Source: Chiridota heheva
Lineage: Eukaryota > Echinodermata > Holothuroidea > Apodida > Chiridotidae
DNA length: 64,000 nucleotides
Direction of reading: 5' to 3'
Assembly (NCBI GenBank): GCA_020152595.1
Contig: JAIGNY010001912.1
Span: forward strand, 2,703,334 to 2,767,333
Shown piece by piece: positions 11,276-24,216 of this stretch. Each line of letters opens with the position of its first letter. Position 1 is the stretch's first letter. The translations under genes and the position numbers were made by a program. The notes beneath the pieces were generated by a model, which saw nothing but the letters and a program-made list of their open reading frames with translations, was not told the DNA's origin and did not search any database.

Positions 11276-13578
11276 TTAAGAAAAAAGGGAGGCCACTTTC
11301 TATGATGACACTTGAGTCGTACCATAATATGGCGAGATGGAAATGGCAGGGTTAAAACTGAGGAATTATGGCACTTATCGTGATGAAAACATCCATTATT
11401 CATTCCAAAAAAGAGGTTTTAGAGTATGGCAACCTATATTTCCATTGCCAGGTTCATATTTACTGACCAACTTCAAAAGTTACAACAAAACATCAATGAT
11501 GTTGAAGCTCAACTTTATCACAAAAATGTTCAAAAGAGTAGCAAAGATGATATCAAAGGAAGATGAAATGAAATGGGAGTTGCCATTTTCAAGTCAAGTT
11601 TTGCATAAAAATTATATTTATGACCCACTGTCTTTTAATAGTATTTTATAAACAATTAATTCTTTGCAATATTTCCATTGATTATACTCAAACATTGTAC
11701 ATCTTTTCTTTCAATCAGCTTGTCTGATAATGCGCCAAACATATGATGTGAAACCAAGGATGTACAAACACATCCTTGGTGAAACTAAACAATAAGCAAG
11801 GCTGTCATACATGTCTGTTTTATGAGGGCATACCCCCAATCCAAAAAACCAAGTTATTTTCCATCAAAATGTGTAAATTCAGCTGGAGGCAGCTGATGTC
11901 AAAACCCAAGCTGTTTGGAGATTCAATTGAATCTGTCTACACATGTATTAGCTAAAAATAATTAATTGCCTCCAGAAAAGGAGAAATCTGTGGAATTGGG
12001 GGATTGTCCCCCCTGGATTCGCAGGATGCATACTTCATCCCCCTCACAACACTTTTTCAGAGAAAACAATAATTAAATCTTTCATACTGACAATACTTAT
12101 CTTACTATTTAACTGGCAATTTTCTTATTTTTGTAGACTTAAAGCAGTTTACTTTTCTAATGGGAAGGAAAAATTCCATAGAACTACAGGGGACTTCATT
12201 ATGCCCAATTCTCACTATAAATTTTTAGTCTTTTCACTCGCAAGAACCTCCATTTCTGGGGGTATGACTTTTAGACTCCAAGGCAGCAATTAAGAAACTC
12301 ATCACAGATAACCTAGTGATTTTACATCAGTTATTATACACTGTATGCAAACAAAAGAAGGGTTGCTGCCAGGCCAAACCAAGCATGTAACTTGTGGCAG
12401 AGGATTGCTTTGGATTGTCAAAGGATGTTTTCATCAATGAGTTATTTAAACTCTGGTGATTTTAAGGGCAATAGACTGAAAATGTATAGCCGAATTATTC
12501 ATCATGTTTGCCAATGGAATCCAAGGAAGTACACTTCAGGCCCTCCAGCAATAATATTTATAAATAAAAATATTTTCCTCATTCATAAGATGATTAACTA
12601 GATATCTCTTAGTAAGGTTACATTTTCATTTTCGTTGTTAATTTTCCTCAAATGTTCCATCCTTTTTTCTTTTTTTTTTGGAGGGGGGGGGGGGAAGGGG
12701 GGTGAGGGTCTTCTTTCCCCGAATTACTAGGAGAAAAAGCTTCAGTCCCCCACTTTTTCAGAAGATTATAGTACTTAATTTCAAATTTCAACTGAGAAAC
12801 AAAGTTTCATAAATCAATACGTTTTTTTGTCATTTGCTATACCTTAGATTAAAGAAACTACAGAACTGTGAAAAAATGGTATTCAATGCTATCCACACAA
12901 CATAGGATATTGTGCACTGTAGTGTGAACAAAGTGGTGCATTCTTGGTGTCTTATTTTCCGTGGTGTGAATAGTCAGCTGTAGGCAATTATTTACACATC
13001 AGCACATATTTTCCTGATTTGACTGCAGATTTTCATGAAAATGATGAAAATGAAAATTGCTCTATTTCAGGTATGCAAACAGTAAATGAAAAACTGAATA
13101 CACCCTGTGTGTAGATATTCATGCTCTTCAAGACGGCCAAATTCCAGAAGTTTTTAGTCAAAAACCTCTTGACTAGATACATTTCCGAAAATGGGAGACG
13201 AAAGTTAAAAGAAAAGTTCCAATTTTATAACTTTGTTGAGCTAATAAAAAAAATTATGAATGGTATTTCTTGCCCCAAGGAATATATGGCACTTTATTCC
13301 CCTAACCCCATGTGGTGAAAGACAGGAGGTGAAATCACCCCCTGGTGCAGGCATCATGCAGGAAGTCCTTGTTGTAAGCCCCATAAATGTTTTGTAATTA
13401 TTAACATGCTTACAACCGCCATTCTTAATTCAAAAGAGGTGTTGATTTGTACTCCTGGATCCATGTCATTCCTGAACAGCATACAGTAAAGGTAGATGAT
13501 GCTGATTGGTCCTCACTATCCTCTCCCTTGCAGGTGATACAAAATGGTGGACAACTTATCTTGTATATATCTTGACTT
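11276..13578. other. non-coding AT-rich stretch
   Basis: No gene or mobile element recognised. A homopurine G-run of about 28 bases lies at 12680-12708. Open frames at 11337-11651 and 12392-12601 have no recognisable motif and look like chance. If the exon candidate ending at 13579 is real, the stretch just below it would be its 3' UTR; a minus-strand AATAAA lies near 13290. Confidence 0.4.
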
Positions 13579-13669
13579 CTAAGGGTCAGTGGTGATTTCC
13601 GGTCCCCAGTTCCTTATCTGCTCAGTCACTAAATGCAATAGTTGATTTTGTTCTGGTGTGAAGTGTTTC
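13579..13669 (-). CDS. candidate terminal exon of an unrecognised host gene
   Basis: On the minus strand a pyrimidine-rich tract and AG (TTGTTTTAACAG) precede an open segment of one base plus 29 codons and TAG. It encodes KHFTPEQNQLLHLVTEQI and RNWGPEITTDP. The composition is protein-like: balanced, amphipathic, not low complexity. Its entry phase (one base) matches the exit phase (two bases) of the candidate exon at 17241-17433, so the two splice cleanly across a 3.57 kb intron. I do not recognise the protein. Chance cannot be excluded for a 30-codon segment; the phase match is the main support. Confidence 0.45.
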
Positions 13670-15065
13670 CTGTTAAAACAATGAATTCAATGTTGACGAT
13701 AATATAAAACATACCTCTTGTTTCTGTTGTCCACTTTGAAAATGTAACATGCAGATACAACCATTAGGCATACAGACACAATAAATTATGGACTAGCGTA
13801 CCTGAGTTGTGATATATATAAACAGCTTGGGTAGGAATTGTTCAAAGAAATATTCCTGTCAATAATCTTTTTCATTTATATAGCAGAGGACTATTAACAA
13901 ACCAAATTGGTGAAAAACCCATGTTGATATCTTCAATATTCTGTTAAAGCGTTACTGCATTTCAAAGAAAAAAGTGACCTTGCAGTTAAAAACTGTGATG
14001 TAATCATTACAGATCCAATATTTTTTTTTTTATGTATTTCTATGAAATTAAATGAATTTTTCTTTCATTTAGGTGTGTAAGGTGCAGGACCAGATAGCCA
14101 AAGCATGGTCTTTTAAAGTGCAGGTTATATTCAATCTCAATAATCAACACATGCACAGAAGGACCATCTAGGTCCACAAGACAATCGTGTTTGGCCTTTA
14201 AGACATTTAAGACGTGCTGCCAACACCCTAGGTGTTCAAGGTGCACCTGATCTCAAACCTCACTCAATTTTAAAATATGCAAAATTTATTCCTTATGAGT
14301 GGGAAACATCTCAAAGTCTTAACTACAATTCTTTAAATAAACTTCAATCAATGAAACCTATCAGAATATCTTTTAAACTCAGTTGTTGATTACTATTGTA
14401 TAATCGACCGCTCACCTTCAAAAATTTTAGGCAGAAGATTTAAGGTACTGTAATACATTTGCTCGTTCATACTAAAAAAATTGCATTCTAAATCAAAAAG
14501 TGAGTAAATTTGTTCATCTTTAGCAGATTTTAAGAGGATATTGTGTAATTCACATGTGTTGTAAACAAATTATAAAACAAGATAGCAAGTGTTGCCTCAA
14601 CCTGTTCACACACCTGATAAATTCAGTTATTACTAATGAGTTCGGAAATCATCATACACTGTGAAATAGGTGCATATGACTTGTCTTGGAAATTTAACCC
14701 TTAAAAGACCGGTGCGTAAAAACGTGACAAAAAATTGTCGGGATTTTAAAAATAATAATTTTCAAAATTTTGCTTTTTTTTATCTCACACTACAAGTTTG
14801 GTTTATATGAATGCTAAGACAATAAACTTTTCAATAAAAATGTCAAAGTAAAGAAAATATCGGCATAAATATGCAAATTTGCTATCTTAGGAAAAGTTAG
14901 GCCAATTGTTTTGAGCTTGTATTTTCTCTATGGAGGATTTCTAGATTGTTTGTGAAATTTCCTTTCCAATGATACCAGTCTAAATTATATTTCTCAAGGC
15001 AAACAATAAAAATAAACAATTAATAATCACCGCTGTAATTACTCGCGAAAAAGTAAAGCCGCGTA

Positions 15066-15131
15066 CAAAGCCGGTATTCGAACTCGGGACGTGTGCATTG
15101 TGAGCTTGGTCACTATCTGCTACACCAGAAC
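15066..15131 (-). pseudogene. tRNA-Val(CAC)-like relic
   Basis: The minus strand shows tRNA order: an A-box-like TGTAGCAGATAGTG, an anticodon-loop-like CTCACAA, and a T-arm/B-box CCCGAGTTCGAATACCGGC. The D arm and the acceptor stem do not pair well and there is no discriminator/CCA context. It is a decayed tRNA gene or the head of an old tRNA-derived SINE, not a functional tRNA. Confidence 0.5.
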
Positions 15132-15169
15132 ACATATGCTTCAGTGTAAGGGTTTGTGCTTAAACTTAA

Positions 15170-15577
15170 AGGATTAGTTCAGGTGGCAATAATCTTGTAT
15201 TCAAAAATGTTATTCCGTTAAGGAAATATTTAAGTCATTAAAAACCATTAGATATGTCAGGAAAGAGGTCAAACATGATCTTGTAAGGGTAATTATAATT
15301 TACCACCAGAAGAAAGTTTGAGGAAAAATATTTCAAATAGTTACAAAGTTAAATAAATTTTCTTTAAAATACATACACAATTGTCAAAAATGTGAGAATT
15401 AGAGTACCAACCTTCCATAGTAGACTTACTACACCAGTCATTTCTACACAGATACGGCAGAACTTAAAACATGAAGATCCTGTGAGCAAAATAAGATTTT
15501 TGAATGCTGTTTGCACCATTTTGTTTCTTTTCAAGTCCTCTTTCATAGAAGATGGACTTGACCCATGAACTAATCCT
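15170..15577. mobile_element. 408-bp MITE, TTAA target duplication
   Basis: Termini AGGATTAGTTCA and TGAACTAATCCT are perfect 12-bp inverted repeats. Each is flanked by TTAA (15166-15169 and 15578-15581), the target duplication of piggyBac-type transposition. There is no coding content: the open frame running through it on the minus strand is part of the repeat. Related end sequence (GACTTG...GACC...TAATC) occurs near 16170-16195 and 34985-35025, suggesting a family in this genome. Confidence 0.7.
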
Positions 15578-17240
15578 TTAAACAACGCAATAAAGAAAGT
15601 GGGGTACTTGTTCTTTTTGTCTTCAATTCAAAGTTCATGAATTGCACTTCTTAACAATAATTTCAGCATGTGGTAGGTGTACTACGACGATCCAAAGTTA
15701 TGATTTAGTTCAAATATTTGTCTCAAAAAGGCTAAAAATCATGAAATTTCACACAACTTTTATACATAAATAGATATTGATGATAGGGGCAGACAAAATT
15801 CAACCTGGATAGTTGGAATTGGATACTTTGACAGTTGTTCACGGCTTTTCCAGCAAAGGCTAGGTCTGAAAGTACAGCAGGTCAGCTTTTGAAAAAAATC
15901 GTTTTGTTGTTAAATTTTGTGCATTTTTAAATTTTCTATTTCAATCCATTTTTTCTCAAAAATCTTCAACATAACCCCCATCAAAAAATTACATTTTCTG
16001 AAAGAACTATGTGAGTTCTTTCAAATGATACCAGGATTACGGTTTTATCATGTTGTTAAGCTACCCAAATAACTTTTTATTGTCCAACATCAAATAGAAC
16101 TTTACACTTAAAGCTTCCTTAACGGAATGAAGTTGTTGTGTGTTCTCCTCCACTTATTAGATTCTTTCATATAAGATGAACATGCTTGACCACTAATCTC
16201 ATCACATATGGTCAAATGGTCAAATGTTTCTATTAATTTTTAACTGCATTCAACTGAATATAACTTTGATCAGTACATTCAGCATAACAAGAGAAGAAAA
16301 GCTTATATGCAATTATAATAATTATTATCATATCAAAATGAGCCGGAAACATTCTAAGAATTATCAGCAAAATATGAATACCCAAACAAGTGTTTTGATA
16401 TTCTTTCAATGTTGTCTTTTGCACCAAAACCCATCTTTCTATCTGAACATGCAATTCATTAATATTCTCTTTATTTTTCACACTCCAACATTCAATGTTT
16501 TTATATTGATTTTGTATGAGTGAGCTTGCAAGCAATGAATCTTTCTTCTGAATGTAAATTCTTCGAATTAGTCCATATCTACAAACTATCAGCATTATGC
16601 AATTTGAAATGGAAAAAAATTGTGTCCCGAGATCAATGCAGCATTTCACATAAAAAATATTAAAAGGTAGGGCTGTAAACAATTACACATGTGAATTAAA
16701 AGTTTGAAGAAAATGCTACTTGCAATTAATTGTTTTTATCTCTCCATTTTTGCAAATGCTATTTTATCAAACAAACCGCCAATTGATATCTTTTCACAAA
16801 TTCTGTGAAAGCTCCAAAATGATAATTCTTGAAGTTCTGTTGAAGTTTCATAGGTTGTGTCGGCATGCTAAATAGTCCAACTACACACAATGGTCGCAAG
16901 AGTGCGCTAGCATTACGAAGTAATCCTCTTTAGAATGGGAGATGCCACCCATACTATTTTCGCAATTTTCTACATTAAAAAAATATTTTGCATTGTGACC
17001 ATATCTTGGCATTGATTAACCGTAAATTAATTGCTAAAATCCTACAAATTCTTGCGATTAAGCATTTAATGATTTCAGAAATGTTCACAGCCCTAAAGAA
17101 AGGCTATAACAGATTTAATTGACTGATGAGAGTACTTAAGTGCTTTGACAGCAAAAGACACATAGTACTAAAGAGCTCAAAAACCCTCAAAACTACTAAA
17201 ATCAACTTTAAAACAAGAACAAAAGAGACTTGCAATTCAC

Positions 17241-17433
17241 CTCAAAATGTGGTGGAGCCGTTCCCACATCAAGTTATCCTCAAAGCCCCTTTGACTCAGG
17301 ATGATCTCTGTGTGATGTCGCAAAACCCCCTTCAGAGTATGTGCATCGCATTCCTCATTCAATGTTGGAAGTGCATCAGTGACCACAGTGGCATTGACAG
17401 GGATGCCCTTGTGGGTGTCACTAGATGTGGAAG
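17241..17433 (-). CDS. candidate internal exon of an unrecognised host gene
   Basis: Minus strand: acceptor TTATTCTCTACAG, then 193 bp open in one frame (2 + 63 codons + 2), then donor GAG|GTGAAT. The peptide includes HKGIPVNATVVTDALPTLNE, CDAHTLKGVLRHHTEIILSQ and RGFEDNLMWERLHHILR, a plausible helical globular segment with normal residue use. No ATG lies in it, so an open-frame search requiring a start would miss it. The exit phase joins directly to the exon at 13579-13669. Entry needs an upstream exon leaving one base; none was confirmed, and the next 14 kb upstream is satellite and transposon. Family unknown. Confidence 0.5.
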
Positions 17434-17460
17434 CTGTAGAGAATAAACGATTAGATAGAA

Positions 17461-17600
17461 GTGCAGTGGCTCAGTGGTTAGAAAGATACCAGGTTTGCTT
17501 CCCGTTGTGATCCTGCATTGTCCTTAAGCAAGACATTTTACTTGCTCAAGTCCACTCTGCTGTAAATGAGTGCCAGCATTGCTGGAGAGTTAACCTCCAA
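17461..17600 (+). repeat. tRNA-derived SINE
   Basis: Head GTGCAGTGGCTCAGTGGTTA is a clear A-box region and GGTTTGCTTCCC a decayed B box. The following GATCCTGCATTGTCCTTAAG, CAAGACA, and TCTGCTGTAAATGAGTGCC core matches the style of the widespread metazoan tRNA-SINE body. It lies 28 bp from the acceptor of the exon candidate. Confidence 0.65.
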
Positions 17601-20600
17601 AGTTACAAAGTGCATTCAGAGAAATGCTATTATGAGATACCTTATGACACTTACATTAGATACTTTACGCCACTTATATTAGAACCCAATGCCACTTATA
17701 TTAGATATCATACCGCCCGGACGGCCTGCACACTTCCCGGATGGTACCTTATCCCACTCATATTGGATACCTTATGTCACACTATATTAGATACCTTACT
17801 GCCCAAACGGCCTGCTACACCGCTCGGACGGCTCCCACACCGCCTGGACAGACTGCCACACCGCCTGAACCTTACTTATGCCACTTATGTTAGATATAGA
17901 GAGCCCACCACACCGCCCAGACAGCCTGCCACACTGCCCAGATGGCCTGCCACACAACCCACAGGCTACTTCATGCCACTTATATTAGATACTTCATGCC
18001 ACTTAGAACCCAATGCCACTTATATTAGATACCTTACGGAGCTGATGGCCTGCACACTTCCCGGAAGGTACCTGATCCCACTCATATTAGATACCTTATG
18101 TCACAATACATTAGATACCTTACTGTCCAAACGGCCTGCCACACTGCCCAGACGGCCTGCCACACATTATGCCACATATGAGATAAAAACAACCCAACAC
18201 ACTGCCCGGAGAGCCTGCCACACTGCCTGAACGGTCTATCACACTGCCCACACCCTACTTTATGCCACTTATATTACATACCTTACTGTCCAAACGGCCT
18301 GGCACACCGCTCAGCTACCACACCGCCTGCACGGCATGCCACACCACCTGAACCTTACTTATGCCACTTATCTTAGATATAGAGAACCCACCACACCGCC
18401 CGGACAGCCTGCCACACTGCCCGAACGGTCTGTCACACCTTATGCCACATATGAGATAAAGCAACTCGCCACACTGCCCGGACAGCCTGCCACACTGCCC
18501 GAATGGTCTGTCACACCGCCCGCACGTTACTTTATGTTACTTATATTAGATACCTTTCTGCCCAGATGGCCTGCCACACTGCCACGACGGCTCCACACCG
18601 CCTGGACGGCCTGCCACACCACCTGAACCTTACTTATGCCACTTATTTTAGATATAAAAAACCCACCACACCGCACAGACAGCCTGCCACACTGCCCAGA
18701 TGGCCTGCCACAAATTATGCCACATATGAGATAAAGACAGCCCGCAACAACGCCCGGACAGACTGCCACACTATCCAAACAGTCTGTCACACCGCCCACA
18801 CCATACTTTATGCCACTTATATTAGATACCTTTCTGCCCAGATGGCCTGCCACACTGCCAGGACGGCTCCCACACCACCTGACACTGCCGGCCTGCCACA
18901 CCACCTGAGCCTTACTTATGCCACTTATCTTAGATATAGAGAACCCACCACACCGCCCGGACAGCCTGCCACACTGCCCAGACGGCCTGCCACACCTTAT
19001 GCCACATATATAAGATAAAGATAACTCAACACACCGCCCGGACAGCCTGCCACACTGCCAGAATGGTCTGTCACACCGCCCACATGTTACTTTATGCCAC
19101 TTATATTAGATACCTTTCTGCCCAGATGGCCTGCCACACCGCCAGGCGGCTCCCACACCGCCTGGACGGCCTGCCACACCACCTGAACCTTACTTATGCC
19201 ACTTATCTTAGATATAAAAAACCCACCACACCGCCCAGACAGCCTGCCACACTGCCCAGACGCCTGCCTGCCACACCTTATGCCATATATAAGATAAAGA
19301 CAACCCACCACACGCCCGGACAGCCTGCCACACTGCCCGAACGGTCTGTCACACCGCCCACCCATGTTACTTTATGCCACTTATATTAGATACCTTTCTG
19401 CCCAGATGGCCTGCCACACCGCCAGGACGGCTCCCACACCGCCTGGACAGCCTGCCACACCACCTGAACCTTACTTATGCCACTTATGTTAGATATAGAG
19501 AACCCACCACCGCCAGACAGGACAGCCTGCCACACTGCCCAGACGGCCTGCCCACTTATGCCATATATAAGATAAAGCCAGACAGCCTGCCACACTGCCC
19601 AACGGGTCTGTCACACCGCCCGACATGTTACTTTATTCCACTTATATTAGATACCTTTCAGCCCAGATGGCCTGCCACACACAGGACGGCTCCCACACCG
19701 CCTGGACAGCCTGCCACACCACCTGAACTTACTTATGCCACTTATCTTAGATATAGAGAACCCACCACACCGCCCGGACAGCCTGCCACACTGCCCAGAC
19801 GGCCTGCCCTGCCACACTTTGCCACACATGCCACATATATAAGATAAAGATAACCCGCCACACCGCCCGGACAGCCTGCCACACTGCCCGAACGGTCTGT
19901 CACACTGCCCACATGTTACTTTATGCCACTTATATTAGATACCTTTCTGCCCAGATGGCCTGCCACACCGCCAGGACGGCTCCCACACCGCCTGGACAGC
20001 CTGCCACACCACCTGAACCTTACTTATGCCACTTATCTTAGATATAGAGAACCCACCACACCGCCAGGACAGCCTGCCACACTGCCCAGACGGCCTGCCA
20101 CACCTTATGCCACATATATAAGATAAAGATAACCCGCCACACCGCCCGGACAGCCTGCCACACTGCCCGAACGGTCTGTCACACTGCCGCATGTTACTTT
20201 ATGCCACCTATATTAGATACCTTTTTGCCCAGGATGGCTGCCACACTGCCCAGGACGGCTCCCACACCGCCTGGATAACGGCCTGCCACACCACCTGACA
20301 ACCTTACTTATGCCACTTATCTTAGATAAAGAACCACCACACTTAGATATAAGACACCCTGCCCACACAGCCTGCCTGCACTGCCCATGCCACATATATA
20401 AGATAAAGACGGCCTGCCCTGCCCAGCCCGAACTGTCTGTCACACCGCCCGCATGTTACACCTTTCTGCCCAGATGGCCTGCCCACACCGCCAGGACGGC
20501 TCCCACACCGCCTGGACGGCCACACCACCTGAACCTTACTTATGCCACTTATCTTAGATATAGAACCCACCACACCACACCGGACAGCCTGCCACACTGC

Positions 20601-22440
20601 CCAGACAGCCTGCCACACCCCAGACTGGAGATACAGCCTGCCATGCCACATATATATAAGATAAAGATAACCGCCACGGACAGCCTGCCACACAGTCTGT
20701 CACACTGCCCGCATGTTACTTTATGCCACTTATATTAGATACCTTTCTGCCCAGATGGCAGCCTGCCACACCGCCAGGACGGCTCCACACACCGCCTGCC
20801 TGCCACACCACCTAAAACTTACTTATGCCACCTGAGACGGATAACCCTGCCCACACTGCCCACGGTCTGTCACACCGCCCATGTTACTTTATGCCACTTA
20901 TATTAGATACCTTTCTGCCCAGAGACGGCCTGCCACACCGCCCAGGACGACAGCCTGCCACACCGCCTGGACGGCCTGCCACACCACCTGAACCTTTTGC
21001 CACTTATTTATGCCACTTATCTTAGATAAGAAACCCACCACACGCCCCTGGACAGCCTGCCACACTGCCCAGACGGCATGCCACACCTTATGCCACATAT
21101 ATAGAATAAAGATAACCCGCCACACCGCCCGGACAGCCTGCCGGACAGCCTGCCACGCTGCCCGAACGGTCTGTCACACCGCCCGCATGTTACTTTGTGC
21201 CACTTATATTAGATACTTTTCTGCCCAGATGGCCTGCCCACACCAGGACAGCTCCCACACCGCCTGGACGGCCTGCCTCCCACACCGCCTGGACAGCCTG
21301 CCACACCACCTGAACCTTACTTATGCCACTTATCTTAGATATAGAGAACCCACCACACCGCCCGGACAGCCTGCCACACTGCCCAGACGGCCTGCCACAC
21401 CTTATGCCACATATATAAGATAAAGATAACCCGCCACACCGCTCGGACAGCCTGCCACGCTGCCGGAACGGTCTGTCACACCGCCTGCATGTTACTTTAT
21501 GCCACTTATATTAGATACCTTTCTGCCCAGATGGCCTGCCACACCGCCAGGACGGCTCCCACACCGCCTGGACAGCCTGCCACACCACCTGAACCTTACT
21601 TATGCCACTTATCTTAGATATAGAGAACCCACCACACCGCCCGGACAGCCTGCCACACTGCCCAGACGGCCTGCCACACCTTATGCCACATATATAAGAT
21701 AAAGATAACCCGCCACACCGCCCGGACAGCCTGCCACGCTGCCCGAACGGTCTGTCACACCGCCCGCATGTTACTTTATGCCACTTATATTAGATACCTT
21801 TCTGCCCAGATGGCCTGCCACACCGCCAGGACGGCTCCCACACCGCCTGGACGGCCTGCCACACCACCTGAACCTTACTTATGCCACTTATCTTAGATAT
21901 AGAGAACCCACCACACCGCCCGGACAGCCTGCCACACTGCCCAGACGGCCTGCCACACCTTATGCCACATATAAGATAAAGCCACACTGCCCGGAAGCCT
22001 GCCACACAACCCTTTATGCCACAGATACCTTTCTGCCCAGATGGCCTGCCACAGGACAGCTCCCACACCGCCTGGACAGCCTGCCACAGCCTTAGATAAA
22101 GAGAACCCCCACCCCTGACAGCCTGCCCACTGCCCAGACGGCCTGTCACACCTGCCACACATATAAGATAAAGTCCACTGCCACACCACACTGCCCCTGT
22201 CACACTGCCCGCATGTTACTTTATGCCACCTATATTAGATACCTTTCTGCACAGATGGCTTGCCACACCGCCCGGACGGCTCCCACACCGCCTGGACGGC
22301 CTGCCATACTGCCTGAACCTTACTTATGCCACTTATCTTAGATATAGAGAACCAACCACACCGCCCTGGACAGCCTGCCACACTGTCCAGACGGCCTGCC
22401 ACACCCAGGGATGACGGCCACACCGCCTGGACATGGCCTG
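17601..22440 (+). repeat. 278-bp satellite, about 17 copies
   Basis: Head-to-tail units built from C-rich GCCTGCCACACCGCC-type sub-motifs alternating with AT-rich TTATGCCACTTATATTAGAT blocks. The landmark ATGTTACTTTATGCCACTTA recurs at about 19086, 19368, 19628, 19914, 20191, 20717, 21490 and 21769, giving about 278 bp in the homogeneous part. The first 1 kb (17.6-18.5 kb) and 20.2-21.2 and 22.0-22.4 kb are more diverged or deleted. The unit itself consists of diverged sub-repeats (the CCTGCCACAC word), so it is a higher-order form of a shorter motif. Long frames read through it on both strands are not genes, because the unit is not a multiple of three and no copy keeps a frame. Confidence 0.95.
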
Positions 22441-23010
22441 CCACAGATCTGCTTAGACTAGCCCAACCCCCTTAGACTCGCGTGGCCGCTTAAACGCCCA
22501 ACTCACTTAAGACTCCTCGGCCCACTTGGATTCTCTCTGCCTACTTAAGACTCCCCGGCCAGCTAATGACTCGCCCGGCACACATATGACTTCGCCCCAG
22601 CCTTCTTAAGCGCTTTGGATTCGCCCGGCCCGCTTTGACTCCTCGGCCCACTTAGACTCGCCCGGTATGCATAGACGCCCGGTTCGCTTAGACTCGCCCG
22701 GCCCGCTTGGACTTGCCCGGCCCGCATGGACTCGCCCGGCCCGCTTGGCTCGCCCGGCCCGCTTGGACTCGCCCGGCCCGCTTGGACTTGCCCGGCCCGC
22801 TTGGACTCCCTTGTCTCGCTTCGACTCGCCCAGCCCACTTGGACTCCCTCGGCCTGCTTAGACTTGCCCGGCCCACAAGCTGGGCTTAGACTCGCCCAGT
22901 TTGGTCTAGTCCCTGCCACCACCCGAAGATGCTGTGACTCCCTCGGCCCGCTTAGACTCGCCAGGCTCACTCAGACTCCCTCGGCCCGCTTAGACTGGCC
23001 GGGCTCACTT
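22441..23010 (+). repeat. 19-bp GC-rich minisatellite, left part
   Basis: Reiterations of GACTCGCCCGGCCCGCTTG and close variants, best preserved at 22690-22870. It resumes on the far side of the LINE at 26377, so the two parts were one array before insertion. Confidence 0.9.
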
Positions 23011-23626
23011 AGTTTGTTTGTTTGTTTGATGAGGTCTTAACGGCACCACGACAACGAAGGTCAAATTGTGCCTGAGAGGTCAGATCATTTTAGAGGTAGT
23101 AAGGAAAGAGACCAGGGGAAGAATGAGAGAAATTCAAGAACAAAAGCCAGAAAGCTGTGATCGAGAGAGGAGGTGCATGGGTAAAACTAAAAACAGAGTA
23201 GAGAGGGGGTGGAAGAGGAGGATTAAATATGGTTGTAGAGTGATGCATGCTGAAGGAAGGAGACTATTTTATCTGGAGGATTTTTTTGGAAGAACTCAGC
23301 AATTGAGTTGTGGGAGCGCTTTCACCAGAGAAGCTCTGGGAAGGTTGTACAGGGGCAAGCAAGGAGAACGTGTTGGATTGTAAGGATGCAGTGGCAATTG
23401 TTACAGAGGGGTTGGGGGAACCAATAAGGAGGTGGGAGTGAGTGAGGTGGGTGTGACCAATTCTAAGACGGGTAATATGAAGCGTTGTCATGTCGATCGA
23501 GAAAGGTTGTTGATGGTGGATTTGATCGGGATTGTGGGCTGGATAACATGGAGTTTGTTATCAATTTGGAAGTTCCATAAGGTTTGCCAGCGGTCACGAA
23601 CAAGAGAAGCGATAAGCGGTTTGATG

Positions 23627-24199
23627 TCAGAGAGGGTTTTGGGAAAAGGGAAGGGAGGAGGTTAAGGGCAAGCTTAGCGGCTGAATCAGCCCTGTCATTG
23701 CCAGGGATGCCAACATGGCTGGGTATCCAGAAGAAAAGAACACTTTTCCTGCAGAGGGTGGGAGAAAAGAGTTTCCGGAGGAGGAGGTGGCAGGTGAGGT
23801 TATCCCATTTAAGATTGAGTAATGAAGTAAGAACAGCCTTTGAGTCAGAGAAAATGGCAAAGTGACTAAGAGGAGAGTACTCAATAAAGTTGAGGGCGAG
23901 GAGAATGGCCTTAGCCTCGGCTGAAAAGATGGATGAGTGGTCAGGAAGTCTGCTACTGAGGGTGATGTCTTGGATGATGGCAGCAGCAGCTGTCTTGTTG
24001 CCTTCCTTGGAGCCATCAGTATAGATGGAGGTGTAATTTGAGAGTTGGTCTTTGATTTGGTTGTGAGATTGATGAAGAGATTAGGGTGAGTTTGAGATTT
24101 GTTATAAGTGGAGAGGTCTAGGTGGACAGAAGGAAGGGGTGGCCCAAGGCGGAAAAGTGGGCCAGGAATAGGTGCCGAGAGTGGCGGGGTTGATGCCAA
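23627..24199 (-). pseudogene. LINE RNase H domain, frameshifted
   Basis: The domain downstream of the RT carries YTDGSKEGNK (first D), AEAKAILLAL (E), FAIFSDSKAVL (second D) and GNDRADSAA (fourth acidic site). Frames change between these blocks, so no single product exists. The same domain recurs at 63232-63651 in the copy at the right end of the window. Confidence 0.75.
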
Positions 24200-24216
24200 G
24201 TTGAAAGAGGTCTGAT

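Larger units (their letters stand above)
13670..17240 (-). other. putative intron with MITE and tRNA relic
   Basis: Sequence between the two phase-matched exon candidates. It is AT-rich and holds a TTAA-flanked MITE (15170-15577) and a tRNA-Val-like relic (15066-15131); otherwise I see nothing in it. Open frames at 14040-14246 and 16233-16682 on the minus strand lack recognisable motifs. Confidence 0.35.

Noticed and set aside
14040-14246. 68-codon minus-strand frame after a CAG
   Set aside because: No donor or homology; looks like an interspersed repeat.
15066-15131. Functional tRNA gene
   Set aside because: Acceptor and D stems do not form; kept only as a relic.
16233-16682. 149-codon minus-strand frame
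   Set aside because: AT-rich, Ile/Cys-rich, no recognisable motif, and an almost equally long frame on the other strand; likely chance.
17610-22444. Many 60-206 codon frames on both strands
   Set aside because: Satellite translation: the 278-bp unit is not a multiple of three, and frames on opposite strands are equally long.
22563-22970. Pro/Arg/Gly-rich frames on both strands
   Set aside because: Translation of the 19-bp minisatellite.
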